Assembly: GCA_004555425.1 (NCBI GenBank) | Contig: SFID01000010.1 | Coordinates: forward strand, 1 to 34,281 | DNA from: Bacteroidales bacterium | GTDB lineage: Bacteria; Bacteroidota; Bacteroidia; Bacteroidales; Bacteroidaceae | DNA: 34,281 nt | Direction: 5' to 3' | In this document: positions 14,366 through 21,900 of the stretch, in pieces | Layout of the letters: each line of letters begins with the position of its first letter | Numbering within the stretch: position 1 is the stretch's first letter | Translations under genes and position numbers: made by a program | The notes under the pieces: model-generated | Database searches by the model: none | The model's input: only the letters and a program-made list of their open reading frames with translations | Told to the model about the DNA's origin: nothing

Positions 14366-14671
14366 ATGAAGGTTAAACACATTGTGCAGTTTCAACTCAA
14401 AGAGGAACTCACCGAGGAGCAGCGCCTGCCCATCATGCAGGCTTTCAAGGCGGGCATCGAAGCCCTCCCCGCCACCATTTCCACTATCCGCGAGATTCGC
14501 GTAGGCTTCAACATTAACCCAGGGGAGGCTTGGCACATCTGCCTGGAGAGCACGTTCGACACCTTAGAAGATGTCATTGCCTATGGCGCACATCCAGCCC
14601 ATCAAGCCGTGGCTGGCGCACTCAAACCGCACGTGCGGCAGCGCAGTTGCGTGGATTTCTGTGTGGAATAG
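14366..14671 (+). CDS. Dabb-family (stress-responsive A/B barrel) protein
   Basis: The 101-residue protein opens MKVKHIVQFQLKEELTEEQ, the typical start of the Dabb family. It continues with the expected pattern of a dimeric alpha/beta barrel, including NINPGEAWHICLESTFDTLEDVIAY and a histidine-rich HPAHQAVAGALKPHV. Family members are small cytosolic proteins, some acting as cyclases or hydrolases on small aromatic compounds, but most have no assigned function. The ATG at 14366 is chosen because it begins the conserved domain. A 16-bp hairpin follows about 30 nt past the stop. Confidence 0.85.
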   Translation: MKVKHIVQFQLKEELTEEQRLPIMQAFKAGIEALPATISTIREIRVGFNINPGEAWHICLESTFDTLEDVIAYGAHPAHQAVAGALKPHVRQRSCVDFCVE

Positions 14672-14703
14672 TTAGGAAGGCTTCGCGATTTCGTTCTCAG
14701 GCG

Positions 14704-14744
14704 CAAGGCCATGTACCGCAAGCAATGTGCGGTGCATGGCCTTG
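14704..14744 (+). repeat. B-derived long hairpin after the Dabb gene
   Basis: AAGGCCATGTACCGCA (14705-14720) pairs with TGCGGTGCATGGCCTT (14728-14743) with one mismatch and a 7-nt loop. The arms include the ATGTACCGCA word of the A/B family in both orientations. No T-run follows, so it is probably not a factor-independent terminator. Confidence 0.7.
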
Positions 14745-14766
14745 TAATGTGTACAGCGGATGAAAA

Positions 14767-14851
14767 GTGGATTTTTAATTGCAAATTGTACTGGAAAGAA
14801 ATGTACCGCACCTTGCTTGGTGTGAGTACGGAGTTTGCACTCATTGAAAAG
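14767..14851 (+). repeat. C element joined to A element
   Basis: The C-family word GTGGATTTTTAATTGCAAAT is followed by TACTGGAAAGAA and an A element with a shortened core. The same C-to-A/B junction occurs near 15346 and 34137. Confidence 0.8.
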
Positions 14852-14860
14852 GCCAATGGA

Positions 14861-15067
14861 GTAACGTGAAAGTACCGCACCTTGCTCGCTGCGCGACCTA
14901 GTTTCAATCGGTCGCTGCGCTCCCTAGTTTCAAGTTTCAGTCGGTCGCTTTGCGACCTAGTTTCAACGCAGCCTGCGGCTGCTGGCTCGATAGTCGAAGC
15001 TAGGATGGGGAGTAACGTGAAAGTACCGCACCTTGCAAAGATGTGAGTAAGGAGTTCGTACTTATTG
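14861..15067 (+). repeat. Composite cassette: half A element, module array 4, A element
   Basis: It is nearly identical in order and sequence to 7559-7798. The distance between the two GTAACGTGAAAGTACC words is 151 bp here and 177 bp there, a difference of exactly one 26-bp module. The cassette ends with the CTCGATAGTCGAAGCTAGGA marker. Confidence 0.9.
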
Positions 15068-15188
15068 GTTGTGTGCTTAGAAAGAGATCTGTGTTTATCC
15101 TATACTTTACACACCCTCACCTTTTCAATGAGAACAAACTCCGTACTCACACCTTGCAAAGCAAGGTGCGGTACTTTCACGTTACTCC
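15009..15188. repeat. Inverted pair of A elements (MITE-like, 180 bp)
   Basis: GGAGTAACGTGAAAGTACC begins the left copy, and its complement ends the right copy at 15188. Each copy continues with a core palindrome and the GTGAGTAAGGAGTT..CTCATTG-like tail. The centre (about 15070-15120) is AT-rich and non-coding. Confidence 0.85.
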
Positions 15189-15197
15189 CTTGGCCTT

Positions 15198-15289
15198 GGG
15201 AACGAAGTTCCCGTTGAAACCAGGTCGCGCAGCGACCGATGAAACTGTTGGGCGCTTGCGCCCAAAGCTCGCCTCGTAATATAACACAT
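15198..15289 (+). repeat. Palindromic-module array 5
   Basis: Three modules: GGGAAC-GAA-GTTCCC, GGTCGC-GCA-GCGACC and TTGGGCGC-TTG-CGCCCAA, joined by GTTGAAACCA and GATGAAACTG. The right edge carries CCTCGTAATATAACACAT, the inverted counterpart of the array 1 edge. Confidence 0.85.
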
Positions 15290-15333
15290 CGCGAAGGCTC
15301 GCTGCGGCAAATCGCTGCATTTTAACATTTGGC

Positions 15334-15411
15334 GTAACTACTCAGGTGGATTTTTAATTGCAAATTGCGCTGGAAAGCAATGTACCGCACGTTGCTCGTG
15401 TGGCTCAGCGG
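15334..15411 (+). repeat. C element joined to B element
   Basis: GTAACTACTCAGG, then GTGGATTTTTAATTGCAAAT, then a B element (AGCAATGTACCGCACGTTGC, GTGTGGCTCAGCGG) whose second core arm is missing. A minus-oriented B copy lies at about 15467-15506. Confidence 0.8.
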
Positions 15412-15533
15412 TTTTCAGATGTTTGTACTCTTTGAAGTAGTTATCAATGATCCAACATTTCCGCTGAGCCACACGTTGCAAGCAACGTGCGGTACATTGC
15501 TTTTCCGCTGATTTCTGACTCCTAACTCCTAAC

Positions 15534-15582
15534 GTAACTACTCAGGTCGTTTGGAGCTCGAAAAAACGACCTGAGTAGTTAC
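15534..15582. repeat. Perfect 19-bp inverted repeat of C-family ends
   Basis: GTAACTACTCAGGTCGTTT (15534-15552) and its exact complement (15564-15582) flank an 11-nt spacer. The GTAACTACTCA end is shared with the C elements at 731, 15334 and 34125 and, inverted, at 206-218. Confidence 0.9.
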
Positions 15583-15634
15583 GATGAAAACGCCGCAAGG
15601 TTTCGTGCTGGCGTCCGCGATTCCCGTTTTCGTA

Positions 15635-15750
15635 TAGGAGAATCCCAGCGACCCGCGCCCGCAGGTCACACGACCCGCGCCCGCAGGTCACGCGACCCGC
15701 GCTCGCAGGTCACGCGACCCGCGCCCGCGGGTCGCTGGGAATCTCCTAGA
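15635..15750. repeat. GC-rich 22-bp tandem array within an inverted repeat (family F)
   Basis: Four units start at 15649, 15671, 15693 and 15715 with an exact 22-bp period (CGACCCGCGCCCGCAGGTCA). The block is bounded by TAGGAGAATCCCAGCGACCC and its near-perfect complement ending at about 15750 (one mismatch). It resembles the inverted repeat at 7997-8052. Confidence 0.9.
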
Positions 15751-15874
15751 TAAAAATGGAAAAGACTGAGGACGGAACGGAAATCTCCGATGTTGGGTCG
15801 GGAAGGCCTGGGGGAAAATGAGGGGCTGGCTGGGGAAAATGAGAGGCTGGCAGGGCAAGATGAGGCGTTGGGCT

Positions 15875-15922
15875 GAAAAAGAAGAGAGGCTGCACTCCCA
15901 AAAAACGGGGTGCAGCCTCTCT
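15875..15922 (-). terminator. Terminator of murF-alr
   Basis: A GAGAGGCTGCA-type stem (about 15885-15899) pairs with GGGGTGCAGCCTCTC (15907-15921). On the minus strand it is followed by a T-rich tract. It lies about 80 nt past the murF-alr stop. Confidence 0.8.
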
Positions 15923-15999
15923 GGCTGAGTGGGTTATAGGGGCTGTTTACTGGTTGGGCGGTTGGTTGGGCTCCTATCTCGGGAGTGAGCACACAGGGG

Positions 16000-18471
16000 C
16001 TACTGGAAATAGACGCGCTTCACGCGTTCGCTGATGCCCGTGAGGATTTCGTAGGGGATGGTGCCGAGTCGGTCGCTCAGTTCGGTGACGGGCAGGTGGT
16101 CGCCGAAGATTTCCACGCTGTCGCCTTCGTGGCAGGGGATGTCCGTCACGTCAATCATGCAGACGTCCATACAGATGTTGCCGACGTAGGGGGCGCGCTG
16201 TCCGTTGACGAGGCAGTAGCCGCAGCGGTTGCCCAGGCGGCGGTCCAGTCCGTCGGCATAGCCAATGGGTATGGCGGCGATGCGCGAGGGGCGGTCGAGG
16301 GTGGTGCGGCGTGAGTAGCCCACCGTGTCGCCCGCGGGAATGTCGTGAATCTGGAGGATGGTGGTGCGGAGCGTGGCTACGTTGTGCAGCACGCGGTTGT
16401 CGATGGGGTCAATGCCGTAGAGGCCGAGGCCCAGGCGCACCATGTCCAACTGCCGCTCGGGGAAACGCTCGATGCCGGCCGAGTTGCAGATGTGGCGAAG
16501 AATCTTGTGGGGGAAGGCGGCGCAGAGCATGCGCGAGGCTTCGTCGAATAGTTGGAACTGGTGGGCCGAGAAGTCGTCGAAGGCTGGGCTGTCGCTGCCC
16601 ACGAAGTGCGAGAAGACCGACCGCGGCTTGAGGGCAGTCTGGTGGAGCAGGCGGTCGATAAGCACGGGGATGTCCACCTTGGGGTCGAAACCGAGGCGGT
16701 GCATGCCCGTGTCCAGTTTCAGGTGAATCGGGAAGTCCGTCACGCCCTCGCGGTCGGCAGCCTTGATGAGCGTCTCCAGCAAAGCGAAGGAATAGACCTC
16801 GGGTTCCAGGTGATAGTGGAAGAGGGTGCTCATCGTTGAGCGCTCGGGATTCATGATGATGATACCCGCCGTGATGCCTGCCTGCCGCAGTTGCACACCC
16901 TCGTCGGCCACGGCCACGGCCAGATAGTCCACGCCGCGTTCCTGCAGCGTCTTGGCAATCTCCACGCTGCCCACGCCGTAGCCCGATGCCTTGACCATGC
17001 ACACCATCTTCGTTTCGGGACGCAGGTGCGAGCGGTAGAAGGCCACGTTCTCCGTCATGGCTTCGAGATTCACCTCGAGTGTGGTCGTGTGGATGCGCTG
17101 CGAGAGGTGGGCCGATATTTGTTCGAAGCCAAAATCGCGGGCACCCTTAATCAGAATAAGGTCATTGTGCAGTGTATCGAGCACTCCGCTCTCCAGCAGG
17201 GCCTCGGTTGTGGGATAGCATTCCGTGGCGATGCCCGCGAAGGCCGTCTGGTGGGCCATAAGGGCCTTGCCGACGCCGATGAGGCGGTCCACGCCACGCG
17301 CTGTCACCATCTTGCTGACCTGCTGATAGAGTTCGGCTGGCGCGATGCCCGTCTGCTCAATGTCCGAGAGGATGAGCGTGGAATGTGTGTGCTGTCCGGA
17401 CTGGCGGCGGTGCAGGAAGTCGAGAGCAATGTCCAGCGAATTGATGTCGGAGTTGTAGAAATCGTTGATAAGGGTCGTATGGCGCACGCCGTCCTTCACC
17501 TCCAGGCGCATGGCCATAGGCTCCAGTTGTTGTAGGCGTTGGCCCACTTCCGCAGGTGTCAGACCTAGGTGGAGGGCAGCCATGAGCAGGTGGCAGCAGT
17601 TTTGGATGGACGCCTCGTCGGCAAAGGGCAGTTGCACGGTGTGCTTCGACTCCTTATATATATAGGTGAGGTGCGTGCCCTCTTCAAGGGGCGTGATGTC
17701 GCTGACGTAGAGCGGTGCGTGGGTGTCCATCATAGACCAGTAGAGGCGCTCGCCGCGAAAATCCATTTGCTCCACACATTGGCGCACGAGGGCGTCGTCG
17801 CCGTTGAAGACAAGGGCCTGTGCATCGCGGAAGAGGCTGAGTTTCTCCCGACACTTCTCTTCCAAACTCTCAAAGTTCTCCTGGTGGGCCGAACCGATAT
17901 TGGTCATGATGCCGAGGGTCGGTTGGATGATGGCGCGCAGGGATTCCATCTCACCAGGTTGGGAGATGCCCGCCTCAAATAGGCCCGCCTGGCTCTGCTC
18001 GTTGAGGAGCCACACGCTGAGGGGCACACCGATTTGCGAATTGTAGGAGCGGGGACTGCGTGTGATGCGCAGGGTGGGCGACAGCACCTGATAGAGCCAT
18101 TCCTTTACCACGGTCTTGCCGTTGCTGCCCGTGATGCCGATGATGGGCAGGTCGTATTCTTCGCGGTGGCGCTCAGCCAGCCGTTGCAGGGCGCGCAGGG
18201 GTGAGAGTACACGCAGGAAGGCCGCTTGCGGGAAGCGCAGGGCGAAACTTTCGGGTACGTCCTCGACCACAAAACTCCGCACACCGCGGCGATAGAGGTC
18301 GTCGATATATTTGTGACCGTCGCCCTGGCGTGTGCGCAAGGCAAAGAAAAGGGTGGTCTCGGGGAAGGCCAGCGACCGGCTGTCGGTCAGCAGTCGGTCA
18401 ATCTGCGTTTCGGCCAGTCCGAAACGCTGGGCACCGATAAGTGTCGCTACTTTTTCGAGAGAATAAAGCAT
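16000..18471 (-). CDS. Bifunctional MurF ligase / alanine racemase
   Basis: The 823-residue fusion has a Mur-ligase N-terminal half. The ATP-binding GITGSNGKTVVKEW motif is near residue 109, followed by a central domain with NIGSAHQENF and a C-terminal ligase domain to about 450. The second half is a fold-III alanine racemase, with the PLP-lysine motif MVKASGYGVG near residue 490, the barrel segment HLKLDTGMHRLGF, and a C-terminal beta domain with VGYSRRT, YADGLDR and CMDVCMIDVTD. MurF joins D-Ala-D-Ala to UDP-MurNAc-tripeptide, and Alr makes D-alanine. Such fusions are known in Bacteroidetes, where a separate MurF is often present, so the N-terminal half may not be the main ligase. Cytoplasmic. 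A terminator follows. Confidence 0.9.
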   Translation of the reverse strand: MLYSLEKVATLIGAQRFGLAETQIDRLLTDSRSLAFPETTLFFALRTRQGDGHKYIDDLYRRGVRSFVVEDVPESFALRFPQAAFLRVLSPLRALQRLAERHREEYDLPIIGITGSNGKTVVKEWLYQVLSPTLRITRSPRSYNSQIGVPLSVWLLNEQSQAGLFEAGISQPGEMESLRAIIQPTLGIMTNIGSAHQENFESLEEKCREKLSLFRDAQALVFNGDDALVRQCVEQMDFRGERLYWSMMDTHAPLYVSDITPLEEGTHLTYIYKESKHTVQLPFADEASIQNCCHLLMAALHLGLTPAEVGQRLQQLEPMAMRLEVKDGVRHTTLINDFYNSDINSLDIALDFLHRRQSGQHTHSTLILSDIEQTGIAPAELYQQVSKMVTARGVDRLIGVGKALMAHQTAFAGIATECYPTTEALLESGVLDTLHNDLILIKGARDFGFEQISAHLSQRIHTTTLEVNLEAMTENVAFYRSHLRPETKMVCMVKASGYGVGSVEIAKTLQERGVDYLAVAVADEGVQLRQAGITAGIIIMNPERSTMSTLFHYHLEPEVYSFALLETLIKAADREGVTDFPIHLKLDTGMHRLGFDPKVDIPVLIDRLLHQTALKPRSVFSHFVGSDSPAFDDFSAHQFQLFDEASRMLCAAFPHKILRHICNSAGIERFPERQLDMVRLGLGLYGIDPIDNRVLHNVATLRTTILQIHDIPAGDTVGYSRRTTLDRPSRIAAIPIGYADGLDRRLGNRCGYCLVNGQRAPYVGNICMDVCMIDVTDIPCHEGDSVEIFGDHLPVTELSDRLGTIPYEILTGISERVKRVYFQ

Positions 18472-18667
18472 GGCGATTTATTGATAGTAGTTGATGTTGT
18501 TTTTATATGCTATACCGTTGTTTTTAGATGCGATATTGTTGTTTCTTCAAGGGTTATTCTCGTTGCCCCACAACTGTGGTGTAACGGGAATGACGGCGAG
18601 ACGAACAGCTTCCTTACTTTTGGAAATGGCGAAACTGGTTGGAAATTTGGAATTAGGAATTGGAATT

Positions 18668-19028
18668 GGAGTAACGTGAAAGTACCGCACCTTGCTTGCA
18701 AGGTGTGAGTAGGGAGTTTGTACTTGTTGCTAAGTTGTCTTGTAAGTAAGGAGTTCGTTCTCATTGCTAAGTGTCTTGTAAGGAGTTCGTTCTCATTGCA
18801 AGGCAATGTACCGCACGTTGCTCGCAACGTGTGGCCCAACGACATTCTGGAGTTCGTCCTCATTGAAGAATAACACCCAACAAAATACTCCTATTATATA
18901 TAAGGTATAAACACTTATTATTCGCGGAGCCACACGTTGCAAGCAACGTGCGGTACATTGCCTTTCCTCTGAGAACGAACTCCTTACTCACACCTTGCAA
19001 GCAAGGTGTGGTACTTTCACGTTACTCC
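18668..19028. repeat. Large inverted composite of A and B elements (361 bp)
   Basis: Order is A(+), two truncated A tails (TAAGGAGTTCGTTCTCATTG and a shorter copy), B(+) at 18800-18840, an AT-rich centre, B(-) at about 18923-18962, then A(-). The ends are GGAGTAACGTGAAAGTACC and its complement. It fills the gene-free stretch between murF-alr and the GSCFA gene; 18472-18667 shows nothing recognisable. Confidence 0.88.
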
Positions 19029-19096
19029 CCATCCTAGCTTCGACTATCGAGCCAGCAGCCGCAGGCTGCGTTGAAACTAGGTCGCGAAGCGACCCC
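19029..19096 (+). repeat. Palindromic-module array 6, overlapping the GSCFA gene end
   Basis: CCATCCTAGCTTCGACTATC, GAGCCAGCAGCCGCAGGCTG, then the linker GTTGAAACTAGG and the hairpin GGTCGC-GAA-GCGACC. The left junction with an A element matches the ends of arrays 3 and 4. The last hairpin encodes the final residues of the GSCFA protein. Confidence 0.85.
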
Positions 19097-20045
19097 CATA
19101 TTTCTCCAAGAAAGCCTGTCGCCGCGCTTCGCGTTGTCGGAGGAAGGCTTGGGCTTCGGGGCTTTCGGGGTGGAGGATGTGATGGGCAAAGTCGCGGCGC
19201 AGGCGTTCGCGCTCCGTAGCATACTCCGTGAGGGTAGGGGAGAAGGCCCATTCGGTGAACCGCTCCCAGATATAGTCCACGGCCACGTGCGAGGGGTGGA
19301 GCATATCGGCCTCGTAGAAGCGGTAGTCGCGCAGTTCGTCCATCAGGATTTCGTAGGCAGGGAAGTAACTGACGCGCTCGCCAAACCGCTCCTGCAAGGC
19401 ATCTATCAGCAAGAGTAGGCGCGCCTTGCTGAGTTGGTTCCCGTGCATGCCGTACTTGGCATAGCGATACGGACTCAGGGTGAAGATGAGTTGGCACTGC
19501 GGGTGGGTTCCTTGCCACCATTCCACCCACGCGCTCCACTCCTCGATCATTTGCTGGAGTGGATAAATCTCTTCGCGAAAGTGGGCGGCAGGCTCTTTGT
19601 GGCAGTTGGCCACAATCACGCTCTCGTCCGCTCGCAACCGATATATATGGTCCGTGCTCAGGGTCACGAAGAGGTGGGTCATCCGCTGGGCCACGGTGCG
19701 TGCCGCGGCGATGCGTTCCTCCACCTGTGCCCAACAAGCCTCGCGCGAGGTGGCGGAGACATCGGTAGAGAACAGGCGGTGGTGCCACAGTCCATCGCGC
19801 CCTTCAAAGCACAGGTCGGCCGTGGGTCCTTGCCCCTCGGTCGTCAACCATTGGGCAGTGTGCAGGAGGCTGTGCGGATTGTACAGCGTGCCACAGGGAT
19901 TCAAGGCCACGTGGCCGTCGGGCAGACTTTGCACCATGCGCTCGCCGATATGCTGGGCAAAGCACGAGCCCAATAGCACTGCATGGCTGTCGGGTGTAAG
20001 GCGCTGGGGAGAGGTTGGCAAATTGACGGGCGTCTGAAACTGCAT
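19077..20045 (-). CDS. GSCFA-domain protein
   Basis: The 322-residue protein contains the family-naming motif GSCFA at residues 26-30 (VLLGSCFAQHIGERM). It continues with further GSCFA-type segments: NPCGTLYNP, TLSTDHIYR, IFTLSPYRYAKYGMHGNQ, YFPAYEILMDELRDYRFYEADMLHPS. The family resembles SGNH/GDSL-type hydrolases, and the GS..F and DMLHPS segments could be the Ser and Asp-x-x-His blocks. The substrate is unknown, and some members are thought to act on surface glycans. The C-terminus (GGRFAT then TAG) is encoded by the palindromic module of array 6, so the stop codon is part of the repeat. Upstream is the DUF308 gene on the same strand, 19 nt away, so they are probably co-transcribed. Confidence 0.85.
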   Translation of the reverse strand: MQFQTPVNLPTSPQRLTPDSHAVLLGSCFAQHIGERMVQSLPDGHVALNPCGTLYNPHSLLHTAQWLTTEGQGPTADLCFEGRDGLWHHRLFSTDVSATSREACWAQVEERIAAARTVAQRMTHLFVTLSTDHIYRLRADESVIVANCHKEPAAHFREEIYPLQQMIEEWSAWVEWWQGTHPQCQLIFTLSPYRYAKYGMHGNQLSKARLLLLIDALQERFGERVSYFPAYEILMDELRDYRFYEADMLHPSHVAVDYIWERFTEWAFSPTLTEYATERERLRRDFAHHILHPESPEAQAFLRQREARRQAFLEKYGGRFAT

Positions 20046-20064
20046 AGGGAGAATCTCTGAGCGG

Positions 20065-20655
20065 TTATTCCTGTGTGTTTTCGGCAGGGCTGTCTGTTTC
20101 CTGCGGGGCAGCGGCAGCCGCCAAACGCTTGGCGCGATTCGTCAGAACGATGGTCCACAATTCAAACAGGGCATAGGCCACCAGACCAACGCCTGTCAGC
20201 AGATTGCACTGGGGCAAATCCGTTCGCACGGGCTCGTAGAAGAGGATGACGAGGCCAATAATCAGTGGGACGACGGGGCCCAGGTAATTCCACGCGCTCA
20301 GTAGGGGACTCGTGCGGAGGATGGTCCACAACGAGTAAAACTGGAAGGCCGTGGCCACCAAGAGAATGCCCACGAGAATGTAGCGCAGCATTTCAATGAA
20401 GAGTTCGGGATGCACGATTTGTATCACACCGAGCAGGATGCTGCCCAGGGCCACTATCGGGAAGAGCGGCAGGGGACGCTCCTCGGGCACGCTGCGAAAA
20501 CAACTAATCATGGCCACCAGACCAGGAACGATGAAGAGGATGCCGCAACCGCGGACAATCCACGTGGATGCTTCGCCCGCAAAGGCTATCAGCAGACCGC
20601 CGAAAACCAAGAGAACAAGGGCGCGGAGCAGGGTGCTTTCTAGAAATTTCTTCAT
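20065..20655 (-). CDS. DUF308 / HdeD-like membrane protein
   Basis: The 196-residue protein is mostly hydrophobic with about six predicted membrane helices (residues near 8-28, 32-50, 64-84, 90-110, 122-142 and 150-172). It has a charged Ala/Pro/Glu-rich cytosolic tail. The repeated Gly-rich helix pattern (LVFGGLLIAFAG, VGILLVATAFQFYSLW, GLVILFYEP) fits the DUF308 family, which includes the E. coli acid-resistance membrane protein HdeD. A precise function cannot be assigned. It lies between AguB and the GSCFA gene on the same strand. Confidence 0.75.
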   Translation of the reverse strand: MKKFLESTLLRALVLLVFGGLLIAFAGEASTWIVRGCGILFIVPGLVAMISCFRSVPEERPLPLFPIVALGSILLGVIQIVHPELFIEMLRYILVGILLVATAFQFYSLWTILRTSPLLSAWNYLGPVVPLIIGLVILFYEPVRTDLPQCNLLTGVGLVAYALFELWTIVLTNRAKRLAAAAAPQETDSPAENTQE

Positions 20656-20761
20656 GGTAGGAGGGAATTTTAATGGGGTAATATGGAGAAGGATGAAATC
20701 TATAGCCGCAGTCCATCCTTTGGTGCGAGCAAAAGGCGGGCGGCCAGCAGCGGCTCAGTGC

Positions 20762-21637
20762 CTAGTCGCGGAATCGCTTGGTCAGTTCGCTAAATTCGTC
20801 AATGCGGCGGTCGCGCAGGAAGGGCCACCAGCGGCGCACGTTCTCGCTGCGCTGCATATCTACCTCCACGACCTGTACCACTTCCTCGTCCTTGGACGCG
20901 CGGTAGAGCATTTCGCCCTGCGGCCCGCAAACGAAACTGCTGCCCCAGAACTGGATGCCGTTTGTCTGTCCCGAAGGATCGGGTTCGTGCCCAACGCGAT
21001 TGACCGCCACCACAGGCAGTCCGTTGGCCACGGCATGGCCGCGCTGCACCGTGGTCCAAGCCTCGCGCTGTCGCTCCTGCTCTTCGGCAGTGTCGCTACT
21101 CTCGTAGCCGATGGCCGTGGGATAGATGAGCAGTTGCGCACCCGCCAAGGCCATCATTCTGGCGCCTTCGGGATACCACTGGTCCCAGCAAACCTGCACG
21201 CCGAGGCGGCCCACGCTCGTATCGATGGGCTGGAAACCGAGGTCGCCGGGCGTGAAGTAGAACTTCTCGTAGTAGGCAGGGTCGTCGGGGATGTGCATCT
21301 TGCGATATTTGCCTGCGATGCTGCCATCGTGCTCCAGGACTACGGCTGTATTGTGGTAGAGGCCCGTGGCGCGACGCTCAAACAAGGAGGCGACAATCAC
21401 GATGCCGTGCTCCTTGGCCAAGGCGCCGAAGAAATCGGTCGAAGGACCAGGGATGGGTTCAGCCAGGTCGAAATTGTCGGTGTTTTCCACCTGACAGAAA
21501 TAGGGCGTGTTGTGCAATTCATGTAGCACCACCAGTTGCGCGCCTGCCTTTGCAGCCGTGGCAATGTTGGCGGCTAGTTTCTGGAGATTGGCTTCGCGGT
21601 TGGGCGAGCAGGATTGTTGGATGATTCCGATTTTCAT
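20762..21637 (-). CDS. aguB: N-carbamoylputrescine amidase
   Basis: The 291-residue carbon-nitrogen hydrolase has the full catalytic triad: Glu40 in VLHELHNTPYF, Lys113 in KYRKMHIPDDP and Cys150 in VQVCWDQWYPE. The HNTPYF, DPAYYEKFYFTPGD and GYESSDTAEEQ segments match N-carbamoylputrescine amidases in preference to other nitrilase-family enzymes. It hydrolyses N-carbamoylputrescine to putrescine, CO2 and ammonia. The AguA gene that supplies its substrate is upstream on the same strand (21875-23020), separated by about 240 bp filled largely by array 7. Cytoplasmic enzyme. Confidence 0.92.
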   Translation of the reverse strand: MKIGIIQQSCSPNREANLQKLAANIATAAKAGAQLVVLHELHNTPYFCQVENTDNFDLAEPIPGPSTDFFGALAKEHGIVIVASLFERRATGLYHNTAVVLEHDGSIAGKYRKMHIPDDPAYYEKFYFTPGDLGFQPIDTSVGRLGVQVCWDQWYPEGARMMALAGAQLLIYPTAIGYESSDTAEEQERQREAWTTVQRGHAVANGLPVVAVNRVGHEPDPSGQTNGIQFWGSSFVCGPQGEMLYRASKDEEVVQVVEVDMQRSENVRRWWPFLRDRRIDEFSELTKRFRD

Positions 21638-21738
21638 GCGATATAGTATTACGAAGTCTGGGCTTCCTGGATCAAGAGGCTTAGTGCGTTATATATTCAA
21701 CTGCTTCTTCTGCTCCCCACTTCACCAATTCCAAGTTA

Positions 21739-21900
21739 GCAACTATCGAACTAGGGAGCAAAGCGACCGATGAAACCAGGGAGCGCAGCTCCCGTTGAAA
21801 CTAGAAGCCGAAAGGCTTCGTTGAAACTAGAAAGTCCAAGAGTTTCGTTGAAACTTTGGTTGCGCAGCAACCGACTACAAGGGAGTACTGCTCCCAACGA
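21739..21900 (+). repeat. Palindromic-module array 7, overlapping the aguA gene end
   Basis: Modules include GGGAGC-GCA-GCTCCC, GAAGCC-GAAA-GGCTTC, a weak GAAAGTCC/AGAGTTTC module, GGTTGC-GCA-GCAACC and GGGAG-TACTG-CTCCC. Linkers read GTTGAAACTAGA or GATGAAACCAGG. The last hairpin lies inside the aguA coding region. The array separates aguA from aguB. Confidence 0.85.

Noticed and set aside
12960..14369. Plus-strand open frame (469 codons) opposite the MltF-like gene
   Set aside because: It has no family features, while the minus strand has lipoprotein and SLT motifs.
14704..14744. Factor-independent terminator for the Dabb gene
   Set aside because: The stem is long but no T-run follows, and the arms are made of A/B repeat words.
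20396..21526. Plus-strand open frame (376 codons) opposite DUF308 and aguB
   Set aside because: It spans two convincing minus-strand genes in antisense and shows no domain.
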